A DNA stretch of 64,000 nucleotides, from assembly GCA_032622095.1 (NCBI GenBank), contig CP136064.1:868001-932000 (forward strand), read 5' to 3'. This stretch comes from Siphonodentalium dalli (taxonomy: Eukaryota > Mollusca > Scaphopoda > Gadilida > Siphonodentaliidae). Positions 13,901 through 27,604 of the stretch are shown piece by piece. Each line of letters starts with the position of its first letter. Position 1 is the first letter of the stretch. Under the pieces are notes generated by a model. It was not told the origin of the DNA. It saw nothing but the letters and a program-made list of their open reading frames with translations, and ran no database searches. The position numbers were made by a program, and so were the translations under genes.

Positions 13901-16900
13901 GCGCATGTTTCTCCATACCGCGCCATGTCAAATCTGGCCATATCCGAATCGGGTTGTCATTTACAATGACTACAGAAAATTAATATCTTCATGTTGGAAT
14001 GCAAATGTATGTTTAGAGGAACAGATGTATCTCAACTTAAAGGGACATAAGTAACACAGTCACCAACTTTAAGGGGTATCTGCTATAGACTGGTTCCATG
14101 GTGGAGTACGGTTGGATATTTTCTATTTGGCGCATGTTTCTCCATACCGCGCCATGTCAAATCTGGCCATATCCGAATCGGGTTGTCATTTACAATGACT
14201 ACAGAAAATAAATATCTTCATGTTGGAATGCAAATGTATGTTTAGAGGAACAGATGTATCTCAACTTAAAGGGACATAAGTAACACAGTCACCAACTTTA
14301 AGGGGTATCTGCTATAGACTGGTTCCATGGTGGAGTACGGTTGGATATTTACTATTTGGCGCATGTTTCTCCATACCGCGCCATGTCAAATCTGGCCATA
14401 TCCGAATCGGGTTGTCATTTACAATGACTACAGAAAATATATATCTTCATGTTGGAATGCAAATGTATGTTTAAAGGAACAGATGTATCTCAACTTAAAG
14501 GGACATAAGTAACACCGTCACCAACTTTAAGGGGTATCTGCTAAGACTGGTTCCATGGTGGAGTACTGTTGTATATTTTCAATTTGGCGCATGTTTTTCC
14601 ATACCGCGCCATGTCAAATCTGGCCATATCCGAATCGGGTTGTCATTTACAATGACTACAGAAAATAAATATCTTCATGTTGGAATGCAAATGTATGTTT
14701 AAAGGAACAGATGTATCTCAACTTAAAGGGACATAAGTAACACAGTCACCAACTGTAAGGGGTATCTGCTATAGACTGGTTCCATGGTGGAGTACGGTTG
14801 GATATTTTCAATTTGGCGCTTGTTTCTCCATACCGCGCCATGTCAAATCTGGCCATATCCGAATCGGGTTGTCATTTACAATGACTGCAGAAAATATATA
14901 TCTTCATGGTGGAATGCAAATGTATGTTTAAAGGAACAGATGTATCTCAACTTAAAGGGACATAAGTAACACAGTCACCAACTTAAAGGGGTATCTGCTA
15001 TAGACTGGTTCCATGGTGGAGTACGGTTGGATATTTTCAATTTGGCGCATGTTTCTCCCTACCGCGCCATGTCAAATCTGGCCATATCCGAATCGGGTTG
15101 TCATTTACAATGACTACAGAAAATAAATATCTTCATGTTGGAATGCAAATGTATGTTTAAAGGAACAGATGTATCTCAACTTAAAGGGACATAAGTAACA
15201 CAGTCACCAACTTTAAGGGGTATCTGCTATAGACTGGTTCCATGGTGGAGTACGGTTGGATATTTTCAATTTGGCGCTTGTTTCTCCATACCGCGCCATG
15301 TCAAATCTGGCCATATCCGAATCGGGTTGTCATTTACAATGACTGCAGAAAATATATATCTTCATGTTGGAATGCAAATGTATGTTTAAAGGAACAGATG
15401 TATCTCAACTTAAAGGGACATAAGTAACACAGTCACCAACTTTAAGGGGTATCTGCTATAGACTGGTTCCATGGTGGAGTACGGTTGGATATTTTCTATT
15501 TGGCGCATGTTTCTCCATACCGCGCCATGTCAAATCTGGCCATATCCGAATCGGGTTGTCATTTACAATGACTGCAGAAAATATATATCTTCATGTTGGA
15601 ATGCAAATGTATGTTTAAAGGAACAGATGTATCTCAACTTAAAGGGACATAAGTAACACAGTCACCAACTTTAAGGGGTATCTGCTATAGACTGGTTCCA
15701 TGGTGGAGTACGGTTGGATATTTTCAATTTGGCGCATGTTTCTCCCTACCGCGCCATGTCAGATCTGGCCATATCCGAATCGGGTTGTCATTTACAATGA
15801 CTGCAGAAAATAAATATCTTCATGTTGGAATGCAAATGTATGTTTAAAGGAACAGATGTATCTCAACTTAAAGGGACATAAGTAACACAGTCACCAACTT
15901 TAAGGGGTATCTGCTATAGACTGGTTACATGGTGGAGTACGGTTGGATATTTTCAATTTTGCGCATGTTTCTCCATACCGCGCCATGTCAAATCTGGCCA
16001 TATCCTAATCGGGTTGTCATTTACAATGACTGCAGCAAATAAATATCTTCATGTTAGAATGCAAATGTATGTTTAAAGGAACAGATGTATCTCAACTTAA
16101 AGGGACATAAGTAACACAGTCACCAACTTAAAGAGGTGTCTGATTTAGACTGGTTCCATGGTGGAGTACGGTTGGATATTTTCTATTTGGCGCATGTTTC
16201 TCCATACCGCGCCATGTCAAATCTGGCCATATCCGAATCGGGTTGTCATTTACAATGACTACAGAAAATAAATATCTTCATGTTGGAATGCAAATGTATG
16301 TTTAAAGAAACAGATGTATCTCAACTTAAAGGGACATAAGTAACACAGTCACCAACTTTAAGGGGTATCTGCTATAGACTGGTTCCATGGTGGAGTACTG
16401 TTGGATATTTTCAATTTGGCGCATGTTTCTCCCTACCGCGCCATGTCAAATCTGGCCATATCCGAATCGGGTTGTCATTTACAATGACTACAGAAAATAA
16501 ATATCTTCATGTTGGAAAGCAAATGTATGTTTAAAGGAACAGATGTAACTCAACTTAAAGGGACATAAGTAACACAGTCACCAACTTAAAGGGGTATCTG
16601 CTATAGACTGGTTCCATGGTGGAGTACGGTTGGATATTTTCAATTTGGCGCATGTTTCTCCATACCGCGCCATGTCAAATCTGGCCATATCCGAATCGGG
16701 TTGTTATTTACAATGACTGCAGAAAATATATATCTTCATGGTGGAATGCAAATGTATGTTTAAAGGAACAGATGTATCTCAACTTAAAGGGACATAAGTA
16801 ACACAGTCACCAACTTAAAGGGGTATCTGCTATAGACTGGTTCCATGGTGGAGTACGGTTGGATATTTTCAATTTGGCGCATGTTTCTCCCTACCGCGCC

Positions 16901-19900
16901 ATGTCAAATCTGGCCATATCCGAATCGGGTTGTCATTTACAATGACTACAGAAAATAAATATCTTCATGTTGGAATGCAAATGTATGTTTAAAGGAACAG
17001 ATGTATCTCAACTTAAAGGGACATAAGTAACACAGTCACCAACTGTAAGGGGTATCTGCTATAGACTGGTTCCATGGTGGAGTACGGTTGGATATTTTCA
17101 ATTTGGCGCTTGTTTCTCCATACCGCGCCATGTCAAATCTGGCCATATCCGAATCGGGTTGTCATTTACAATGACTGCAGAAAATATATATCTTCATGGT
17201 GGAATGCAAATGTATGTTTAAAGGAACAGATGTATCTCAACTTAAAGGGACATAAGTAACACAGTCACCAACTTAAAGGGGTATCTGCTATAGACTGGTT
17301 CCATGGTGGAGTACGGTTGGATATTTTCAATTTGGCGCATGTTTCTCCCTACCGCGCCATGTCAAATCTGGCCATATCCGAATCGGGTTGTCATTTACAA
17401 TGACTACAGAAAATAAATATCTTCATGTTGGAATGCAAATGTATGTTTAAAGGAACAGATGTATCTCAACTTAAAGGGACATAAGTAACACAGTCACCAA
17501 CTTTAAGGGGTATCTGCTATAGACTGGTTCCATGGTGGAGTACGGTTGGATATTTTCAATTTGGCGCTTGTTTCTCCATACCGCGCCATGTCAAATCTGG
17601 CCATATCCGAATCGGGTTGTCATTTACAATGACTGCAGAAAATATATATCTTCATGTTGGAATGCAAATGTTTGTTTAAAGGAACAGATGTATCTCAACT
17701 TAAAGGGACATAAGTAACACAGTCACCAACTTAAAGGGGTATCTGCTATAGACTGGTTCCATGGTGGAGTACGGTTGGATATTTTCAATTTGGCGCATGT
17801 TTCTCCATACCGCGCCATGTCAAATCTGGCCCTATCCGAATCGGGTTGTCATTTACAATGACTGCAGAAAATATATATCTTCATGGTGGAATGCAAATGT
17901 ATGTTTAAAGGAACAGATGTATCTCAACTTAAAGGGACATAAGTAACACAGTCACCAACTTTAAGGGGTATCTGCTATAGACTGGTTCCATGGTGGAGTA
18001 CGGTTGGATATTTTCAATTTGGAGCATGTTTCTCCATACCGCGCCATGTCAAATCTGGCCATATCCGAATCGGGTTGTCATTTACAATGACTGCAGAAAA
18101 TATATATCTTCATGTTGGAATGCAAATGAATGTTTAAAGGAACAGATGTATCTCAACTTAAAGGGACATAAGTAACACCGTCACCAACTTTAAGGGGTAT
18201 CTGCTATAGATTGGTTACATGGTGGAGTATGGTTGGATATTTTCAATTTTGCGCATGTTTCTCCATACCGCGCCATGTAAAATCTGGCCATATCCGAATC
18301 GGGTTGTCATTTACAATGACTGCAGAAAATAAATATCTTCATGTTGGACTGCAAATGTATGTTTAAAGGAACAGATGTATCTCAACTTAAAGGGACATAA
18401 GTAACACAGTCACCAACTTAAAGAGGTGTCTGATTTAGACTGGTTCCATGGTGGAGTACGGTTGGATATTTTCTATTTGGCGCATGTTTCTCCATACCGC
18501 GCCATGTCAAATCTGGCCATATCCGAATCGGGTTGTCATTTACAATGACTACAGAAAATAAATATCTTCATGTTGGAATGCAAATGTATGTTTAGAGGAA
18601 CAGATGTATCTCAACTTAAAGGGACATAAGTAACACAGTCACCAACTTTAAGGGGTATCTGCTATAGACTGGTTCCATGGTGGAGTACGGTTGGATATTT
18701 TCTATTTGGCGCATGTTTCTCCATACCGCGCCATGTCAAATCTGGCCATATCCGAATCGGGTTGTCATTTACAATGACTACAGAAAATAAATATCTTCAT
18801 GTTGGAATGCAAATGTATGTTTAGAGGAACAGATGTATCTCAACTTAAAGGGACATAAGTAACACAGTCACCAACTTTAAGGGGTATCTGCTATAGACTG
18901 GTTCCATGGTGGAGTACGGTTGGATATTTACTATTTGGCGCATGTTTCTCCATACCGCGCCATGTCAAATCTGGCCATATCCGAATCGGGTTGTCATTTA
19001 CAATGACTACAGAAAATATATATCTTCATGTTGGAATGCAAATGTATGTTTAAAGGAACAGATGTATCTCAACTTAAAGGGACATAAGTAACACCGTCAC
19101 CAACTTTAAGGGGTATCTGCTAAGACTGGTTCCATGGTGGAGTACTGTTGTATATTTTCAATTTGGCGCATGTTTTTCCATACCGCGCCATGTCAAATCT
19201 GGCCATATCCGAATCGGGTTGTCATTTACAATGACTACAGAAAATAAATATCTTCATGTTGGAATGCAAATGTATGTTTAAAGGAACAGATGTATCTCAA
19301 CTTAAAGGGACATAAGTAACACAGTCACCAACTTAAAGAGGTGTCTGATTTAGACTGGTTCCATGGTGGAGTACGGTTGGATATTTTCTATTTGGCGCAT
19401 GTTTCTCCATACCGCGCCATGTCAAATCTGGCCATATCCGAATCGGGTTGTCATTTACAATGACTACAGAAAATAAATATCTTCATGTTGGAATGCAAAT
19501 GTATGTTTAGAGGAACAGATGTATCTCAACTTAAAGGGACATAAGTAACACAGTCACCAACTTTAAGGGGTATCTGCTATAGACTGGTTCCATGGTGGAG
19601 TACGGTTGGATATTTTCTATTTGGCGCATGTTTCTCCATACCGCGCCATGTCAAATCTGGCCATATCCGAATCGGGTTGTCATTTACAATGACTACAGAA
19701 AATAAATATCTTCATGTTGGAATGCAAATGTATGTTTAGAGGAACAGATGTATCTCAACTTAAAGGGACATAAGTAACACAGTCACCAACTTTAAGGGGT
19801 ATCTGCTATAGACTGGTTCCATGGTGGAGTACGGTTGGATATTTACTATTTGGCGCATGTTTCTCCATACCGCGCCATGTCAAATCTGGCCATATCCGAA

Positions 19901-22109
19901 TCGGGTTGTCATTTACAATGACTACAGAAAATATATATCTTCATGTTGGAATGCAAATGTATGTTTAAAGGAACAGATGTATCTCAACTTAAAGGGACAT
20001 AAGTAACACCGTCACCAACTTTAAGGGGTATCTGCTAAGACTGGTTCCATGGTGGAGTACTGTTGTATATTTTCAATTTGGCGCATGTTTTTCCATACCG
20101 CGCCATGTCAAATCTGGCCATATCCGAATCGGGTTGTCATTTACAATGACTACAGAAAATAAATATCTTCATGTTGGAATGCAAATGTATGTTTAAAGGA
20201 ACAGATGTATCTCAACTTAAAGGGACATAAGTAACACAGTCACCAACTGTAAGGGGTATCTGCTATAGACTGGTTCCATGGTGGAGTACGGTTGGATATT
20301 TTCAATTTGGCGCTTGTTTCTCCATACCGCGCCATGTCAAATCTGGCCATATCCGAATCGGGTTGTCATTTACAATGACTGCAGAAAATATATATCTTCA
20401 TGGTGGAATGCAAATGTATGTTTAAAGGAACAGATGTATCTCAACTTAAAGGGACATAAGTAACACAGTCACCAACTTAAAGGGGTATCTGCTATAGACT
20501 GGTTCCATGGTGGAGTACGGTTGGATATTTTCAATTTGGCGCATGTTTCTCCCTACCGCGCCATGTCAAATCTGGCCATATCCGAATCGGGTTGTCATTT
20601 ACAATGACTACAGAAAATAAATATCTTCATGTTGGAATGCAAATGTATGTTTAAAGGAACAGATGTATCTCAACTTAAAGGGACATAAGTAACACAGTCA
20701 CCAACTTTAAGGGGTATCTGCTATAGACTGGTTCCATGGTGGAGTACGGTTGGATATTTTCAATTTGGCGCTTGTTTCTCCATACCGCGCCATGTCAAAT
20801 CTGGCCATATCCGAATCGGGTTGTCATTTACAATGACTGCAGAAAATATATATCTTCATGTTGGAATGCAAATGTATGTTTAAAGGAACAGATGTATCTC
20901 AACTTAAAGGGACATAAGTAACACAGTCACCAACTTTAAGGGGTATCTGCTATAGACTGGTTCCATGGTGGAGTACGGTTGGATATTTTCTATTTGGCGC
21001 ATGTTTCTCCATACCGCGCCATGTCAAATCTGGCCATATCCGAATCGGGTTGTCATTTACAATGACTGCAGAAAATATATATCTTCATGTTGGAATGCAA
21101 ATGTATGTTTAAAGGAACAGATGTATCTCAACTTAAAGGGACATAAGTAACACAGTCACCAACTTTAAGGGGTATCTGCTATAGACTGGTTCCATGGTGG
21201 AGTACGGTTGGATATTTTCAATTTGGCGCATGTTTCTCCCTACCGCGCCATGTCAGATCTGGCCATATCCGAATCGGGTTGTCATTTACAATGACTGCAG
21301 AAAATAAATATCTTCATGTTGGAATGCAAATGTATGTTTAAAGGAACAGATGTATCTCAACTTAAAGGGACATAAGTAACACAGTCACCAACTTTAAGGG
21401 GTATCTGCTATAGACTGGTTACATGGTGGAGTACGGTTGGATATTTTCAATTTTGCGCATGTTTCTCCATACCGCGCCATGTCAAATCTGGCCATATCCT
21501 AATCGGGTTGTCATTTACAATGACTGCAGCAAATAAATATCTTCATGTTAGAATGCAAATGTATGTTTAAAGGAACAGATGTATCTCAACTTAAAGGGAC
21601 ATAAGTAACACAGTCACCAACTTAAAGAGGTGTCTGATTTAGACTGGTTCCATGGTGGAGTACGGTTGGATATTTTCTATTTGGCGCATGTTTCTCCATA
21701 CCGCGCCATGTCAAATCTGGCCATATCCGAATCGGGTTGTCATTTACAATGACTACAGAAAATAAATATCTTCATGTTGGAATGCAAATGTATGTTTAAA
21801 GAAACAGATGTATCTCAACTTAAAGGGACATAAGTAACACAGTCACCAACTTTAAGGGGTATCTGCTATAGACTGGTTCCATGGTGGAGTACTGTTGGAT
21901 ATTTTCAATTTGGCGCATGTTTCTCCCTACCGCGCCATGTCAAATCTGGCCATATCCGAATCGGGTTGTCATTTACAATGACTACAGAAAATAAATATCT
22001 TCATGTTGGAAAGCAAATGTATGTTTAAAGGAACAGATGTAACTCAACTTAAAGGGACATAAGTAACACAGTCACCAACTTAAAGGGGTATCTGCTATAG
22101 ACTGGTTCC
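1964..22109. repeat. Two copies of a 44-monomer (10,073-bp) higher-order repeat
   Basis: Diagnostic monomers recur at 1964, 6543, 12037, 16616 and 22110, with spacings 4,579, 5,494, 4,579 and 5,494 bp. These are 20 and 24 monomers, less one base per CTGCTAAGAC monomer. The alternation makes a 10,073-bp super-repeat, 1964-12036 and 12037-22109. The 24-mer differs from the 20-mer by a tandem copy of four monomers (915 bp; anchors 8833 and 9748 in the first super-repeat, 18906 and 19821 in the second). By eye the two super-repeats are nearly identical. Among the few differences are AAAATTAATATC near 13980 against AAAATAAATATC near 3907, and AAATATATATC near 17640 against AAATAAATATC near 7567. 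Confidence 0.88.
5398..5626. repeat. Representative satellite monomer with internal dyad and sub-repeats
   Basis: This example unit shows structure shared by the array. A perfect 6-bp inverted repeat, TGGCGC (5428-5433) and GCGCCA (5449-5454), encloses 15 bases. A second small dyad is CCGA-A-TCGG. The last third of the monomer holds three related A/G-rich steps (TTTAAAGGAAC, CTTAAAGGGAC, CTTTAAGGGGT), the latter two in a shared CAACTT context about 35 bp apart, which suggests the monomer grew from a smaller duplicated element. Variant monomers (GAGCATG, GCGCTTG, TTTTGCGC) alter or lie beside the left arm of the main dyad, while the right arm GCGCCA is nearly constant. Any protein-binding role is conjecture. 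Confidence 0.6.
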
Positions 22110-25100
22110 ATGGTGGAGTACGGTTGGATATTTTCAATTTGGCGCATGTTTCTCCATACCGCGCCATGTCAAATCTGGCCATATCCGAATCGGGTTGTTA
22201 TTTACAATGACTGCAGAAAATATATATCTTCATGGTGGAATGCAAATGTATGTTTAAAGGAACAGATGTATCTCAACTTAAAGGGACATAAGTAACACAG
22301 TCACCAACTTAAAGGGGTATCTGCTATAGACTGGTTCCATGGTGGAGTACGGTTGGATATTTTCAATTTGGCGCATGTTTCTCCCTACCGCGCCATGTCA
22401 AATCTGGCCATATCCGAATCGGGTTGTCATTTACAATGACTACAGAAAATAAATATCTTCATGTTGGAATGCAAATGTATGTTTAAAGGAACAGATGTAT
22501 CTCAACTTAAAGGGACATAAGTAACACAGTCACCAACTGTAAGGGGTATCTGCTATAGACTGGTTCCATGGTGGAGTACGGTTGGATATTTTCAATTTGG
22601 CGCTTGTTTCTCCATACCGCGCCATGTCAAATCTGGCCATATCCGAATCGGGTTGTCATTTACAATGACTGCAGAAAATATATATCTTCATGGTGGAATG
22701 CAAATGTATGTTTAAAGGAACAGATGTATCTCAACTTAAAGGGACATAAGTAACACAGTCACCAACTTAAAGGGGTATCTGCTATAGACTGGTTCCATGG
22801 TGGAGTACGGTTGGATATTTTCAATTTGGCGCATGTTTCTCCCTACCGCGCCATGTCAAATCTGGCCATATCCGAATCGGGTTGTCATTTACAATGACTA
22901 CAGAAAATAAATATCTTCATGTTGGAATGCAAATGTATGTTTAAAGGAACAGATGTATCTCAACTTAAAGGGACATAAGTAACACAGTCACCAACTTTAA
23001 GGGGTATCTGCTATAGACTGGTTCCATGGTGGAGTACGGTTGGATATTTTCAATTTGGCGCTTGTTTCTCCATACCGCGCCATGTCAAATCTGGCCATAT
23101 CCGAATCGGGTTGTCATTTACAATGACTGCAGAAAATAAATATCTTCATGTTGGAATGCAAATGTTTGTTTAAAGGAACAGATGTATCTCAACTTAAAGG
23201 GACATAAGTAACACAGTCACCAACTTAAAGGGGTATCTGCTATAGACTGGTTCCATGGTGGAGTACGGTTGGATATTTTCAATTTGGCGCATGTTTCTCC
23301 ATACCGCGCCATGTCAAATCTGGCCCTATCCGAATCAGGTTGTCATTTACAATGACTGCAGAAAATATATATCTTCATGGTGGAATGCAAATGTATGTTT
23401 AAAGGAACAGATGTATCTCAACTTAAAGGGACATAAGTAACACAGTCACCAACTTTAAGGGGTATCTGCTATAGACTGGTTCCATGGTGGAGTACGGTTG
23501 GATATTTTCAATTTGGAGCATGTTTCTCCATACCGCGCCATGTCAAATCTGGCCATATCCGAATCGGGTTGTCATTTACAATGACTGCAGAAAATATATA
23601 TCTTCATGTTGGAATGCAAATGAATGTTTAAAGGAACAGATGTATCTCAACTTAAAGGGACATAAGTAACACCGTCACCAACTTTAAGGGGTATCTGCTA
23701 TAGATTGGTTACATGGTGGAGTATGGTTGGATATTTTCAATTTTGCGCATGTTTCTCCATACCGCGCCATGTAAAATCTGGCCATATCCGAATCGGGTTG
23801 TCATTTACAATGACTGCAGAAAATAAATATCTTCATGTTGGACTGCAAATGTATGTTTAAAGGAACAGATGTATCTCAACTTAAAGGGACATAAGTAACA
23901 CAGTCACCAACTTAAAGAGGTGTCTGATTTAGACTGGTTCCATGGTGGAGTACGGTTGGATATTTTCTATTTGGCGCATGTTTCTCCATACCGCGCCATG
24001 TCAAATCTGGCCATATCCGAATCGGGTTGTCATTTACAATGACTACAGAAAATAAATATCTTCATGTTGGAATGCAAATGTATGTTTAGAGGAACAGATG
24101 TATCTCAACTTAAAGGGACATAAGTAACACAGTCACCAACTTTAAGGGGTATCTGCTATAGACTGGTTCCATGGTGGAGTACGGTTGGATATTTTCTATT
24201 TGGCGCATGTTTCTCCATACCGCGCCATGTCAAATCTGGCCATATCCGAATCGGGTTGTCATTTACAATGACTACAGAAAATAAATATCTTCATGTTGGA
24301 ATGCAAATGTATGTTTAGAGGAACAGATGTATCTCAACTTAAAGGGACATAAGTAACACAGTCACCAACTTTAAGGGGTATCTGCTATAGACTGGTTCCA
24401 TGGTGGAGTACGGTTGGATATTTACTATTTGGCGCATGTTTCTCCATACCGCGCCATGTCAAATCTGGCCATATCCGAATCGGGTTGTCATTTACAATGA
24501 CTGCAGAAAATATATATCTTCATGGTGGAATGCAAATGTATGTTTAAAGGAACAGATGTATCTCAACTTAAAGGGACATAAGTAACACAGTCACCAACTT
24601 TAAGGGGTATCTGCTATAGACTGGTTCCATGGTGGAGTACGGTTGGATATTTTCAATTTGGAGCATGTTTCTCCATACCGCGCCATGTCAAATCTGGCCA
24701 TATCCGAATCGGGTTGTCATTTACAATGACTGCAGAAAATATATATCTTCATGTTGGAATGCAAATAAATGTTTAAAGGAACAGATGTATCTCAACTTAA
24801 AGGGACATAAGTAACACCGTCACCAACTTTAAGGGGTATCTGCTATAGATTGGTTACATGGTGGAGTATGGTTGGATATTTTCAATTTTGCGCATGTTTC
24901 TCCATACCGCGCCATGTAAAATCTGGCCATATCCGAATCGGGTTGTCATTTACAATGACTGCAGAAAATAAATATCTTCATGTTGGACTGCAAATGTATG
25001 TTTAAAGGAACAGATGTATCTCAACTTAAAGGGACATAAGTAACACAGTCACCAACTTAAAGAGGTGTCTGATTTAGACTGGTTCCATGGTGGAGTACGG

Positions 25101-27604
25101 TTGGATATTTTCTATTTGGCGCATGTTTCTCCATACCGCGCCATGTCAAATCTGGCCATATCCGAATCGGGTTGTCATTTACAATGACTACAGAAAATAA
25201 ATATCTTCATGTTGGAATGCAAATGTATGTTTAGAGGAACAGATGTATCTCAACTTAAAGGGACATAAGTAACACAGTCACCAACTTTAAGGGGTATCTG
25301 CTATAGACTGGTTCCATGGTGGAGTACGGTTGGATATTTTCTATTTGGCGCATGTTTCTCCATACCGCGCCATGTCAAATCTGGCCATATCCGAATCGGG
25401 TTGTCATTTACAATGACTACAGAAAATAAATATCTTCATGTTGGAATGCAAATGTATGTTTAGAGGAACAGATGTATCTCAACTTAAAGGGACATAAGTA
25501 ACACAGTCACCAACTTTAAGGGGTATCTGCTATAGACTGGTTCCATGGTGGAGTACGGTTGGATATTTACTATTTGGCGCATGTTTCTCCATACCGCGCC
25601 ATGTCAAATCTGGCCATATCCGAATCGGGTTGTCATTTACAATGACTACAGAAAATATATATCTTCATGTTGGAATGCAAATGTATGTTTAAAGGAACAG
25701 ATGTATCTCAACTTAAAGGGACATAAGTAACACCGTCACCAACTTTAAGGGGTATCTGCTAAGACTGGTTCCATGGTGGAGTACTGTTGTATATTTTCAA
25801 TTTGGCGCATGTTTTTCCATACCGCGCCATGTCAAATCTGGCCATATCCGAATCGGGTTGTCATTTACAATGACTACAGAAAATAAATATCTTCATGTTG
25901 GAATGCAAATGTATGTTTAAAGGAACAGATGTATCTCAACTTAAAGGGACATAAGTAACACAGTCACCAACTGTAAGGGGTATCTGCTATAGACTGGTTC
26001 CATGGTGGAGTACGGTTGGATATTTTCAATTTGGCGCTTGTTTCTCCATACCGCGCCATGTCAAATCTGGCCATATCCGAATCGGGTTGTCATTTACAAT
26101 GACTGCAGAAAATATATATCTTCATGGTGGAATGCAAATGTATGTTTAAAGGAACAGATGTATCTCAACTTAAAGGGACATAAGTAACACAGTCACCAAC
26201 TTAAAGGGGTATCTGCTATAGACTGGTTCCATGGTGGAGTACGGTTGGATATTTTCAATTTGGCGCATGTTTCTCCCTACCGCGCCATGTCAAATCTGGC
26301 CATATCCGAATCGGGTTGTCATTTACAATGACTACAGAAAATAAATATCTTCATGTTGGAATGCAAATGTATGTTTAAAGGAACAGATGTATCTCAACTT
26401 AAAGGGACATAAGTAACACAGTCACCAACTTTAAGGGGTATCTGCTATAGACTGGTTCCATGGTGGAGTACGGTTGGATATTTTCAATTTGGCGCTTGTT
26501 TCTCCATACCGCGCCATGTCAAATCTGGCCATATCCGAATCGGGTTGTCATTTACAATGACTGCAGAAAATATATATCTTCATGTTGGAATGCAAATGTA
26601 TGTTTAAAGGAACAGATGTATCTCAACTTAAAGGGACATAAGTAACACAGTCACCAACTTTAAGGGGTATCTGCTATAGACTGGTTCCATGGTGGAGTAC
26701 GGTTGGATATTTTCTATTTGGCGCATGTTTCTCCATACCGCGCCATGTCAAATCTGGCCATATCCGAATCGGGTTGTCATTTACAATGACTGCAGAAAAT
26801 ATATATCTTCATGTTGGAATGCAAATGTATGTTTAAAGGAACAGATGTATCTCAACTTAAAGGGACATAAGTAACACAGTCACCAACTTTAAGGGGTATC
26901 TGCTATAGACTGGTTCCATGGTGGAGTACGGTTGGATATTTTCAATTTGGCGCATGTTTCTCCCTACCGCGCCATGTCAGATCTGGCCATATCCGAATCG
27001 GGTTGTCATTTACAATGACTGCAGAAAATAAATATCTTCATGTTGGAATGCAAATGTATGTTTAAAGGAACAGATGTATCTCAACTTAAAGGGACATAAG
27101 TAACACAGTCACCAACTTTAAGGGGTATCTGCTATAGACTGGTTACATGGTGGAGTACGGTTGGATATTTTCAATTTTGCGCATGTTTCTCCATACCGCG
27201 CCATGTCAAATCTGGCCATATCCTAATCGGGTTGTCATTTACAATGACTGCAGCAAATAAATATCTTCATGTTAGAATGCAAATGTATGTTTAAAGGAAC
27301 AGATGTATCTCAACTTAAAGGGACATAAGTAACACAGTCACCAACTTAAAGAGGTGTCTGATTTAGACTGGTTCCATGGTGGAGTACGGTTGGATATTTT
27401 CTATTTGGCGCATGTTTCTCCATACCGCGCCATGTCAAATCTGGCCATATCCGAATCGGGTTGTCATTTACAATGACTACAGAAAATAAATATCTTCATG
27501 TTGGAATGCAAATGTATGTTTAAAGAAACAGATGTATCTCAACTTAAAGGGACATAAGTAACACAGTCACCAACTTTAAGGGGTATCTGCTATAGACTGG
27601 TTCC
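22110..27604. repeat. Rearranged HOR copy with a five-monomer duplication
   Basis: This begins like another copy of the 20-mer but contains a 1,145-bp (5 x 229) internal tandem duplication: anchors 23255 and 23484 recur as 24400 and 24629. The monomer at 24400 is a hybrid. Its first half has the TTTACTATTTGG variant typical of the monomer at 4254, and its second half has the AAATATATATC plus TGGTGG variant typical of the monomer at 3109. It then resumes the standard order (anchors 25545, 26002, 26460 and 26689, matching 4254, 4711, 5169 and 5398 at a constant offset of 21,291). Confidence 0.82.
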
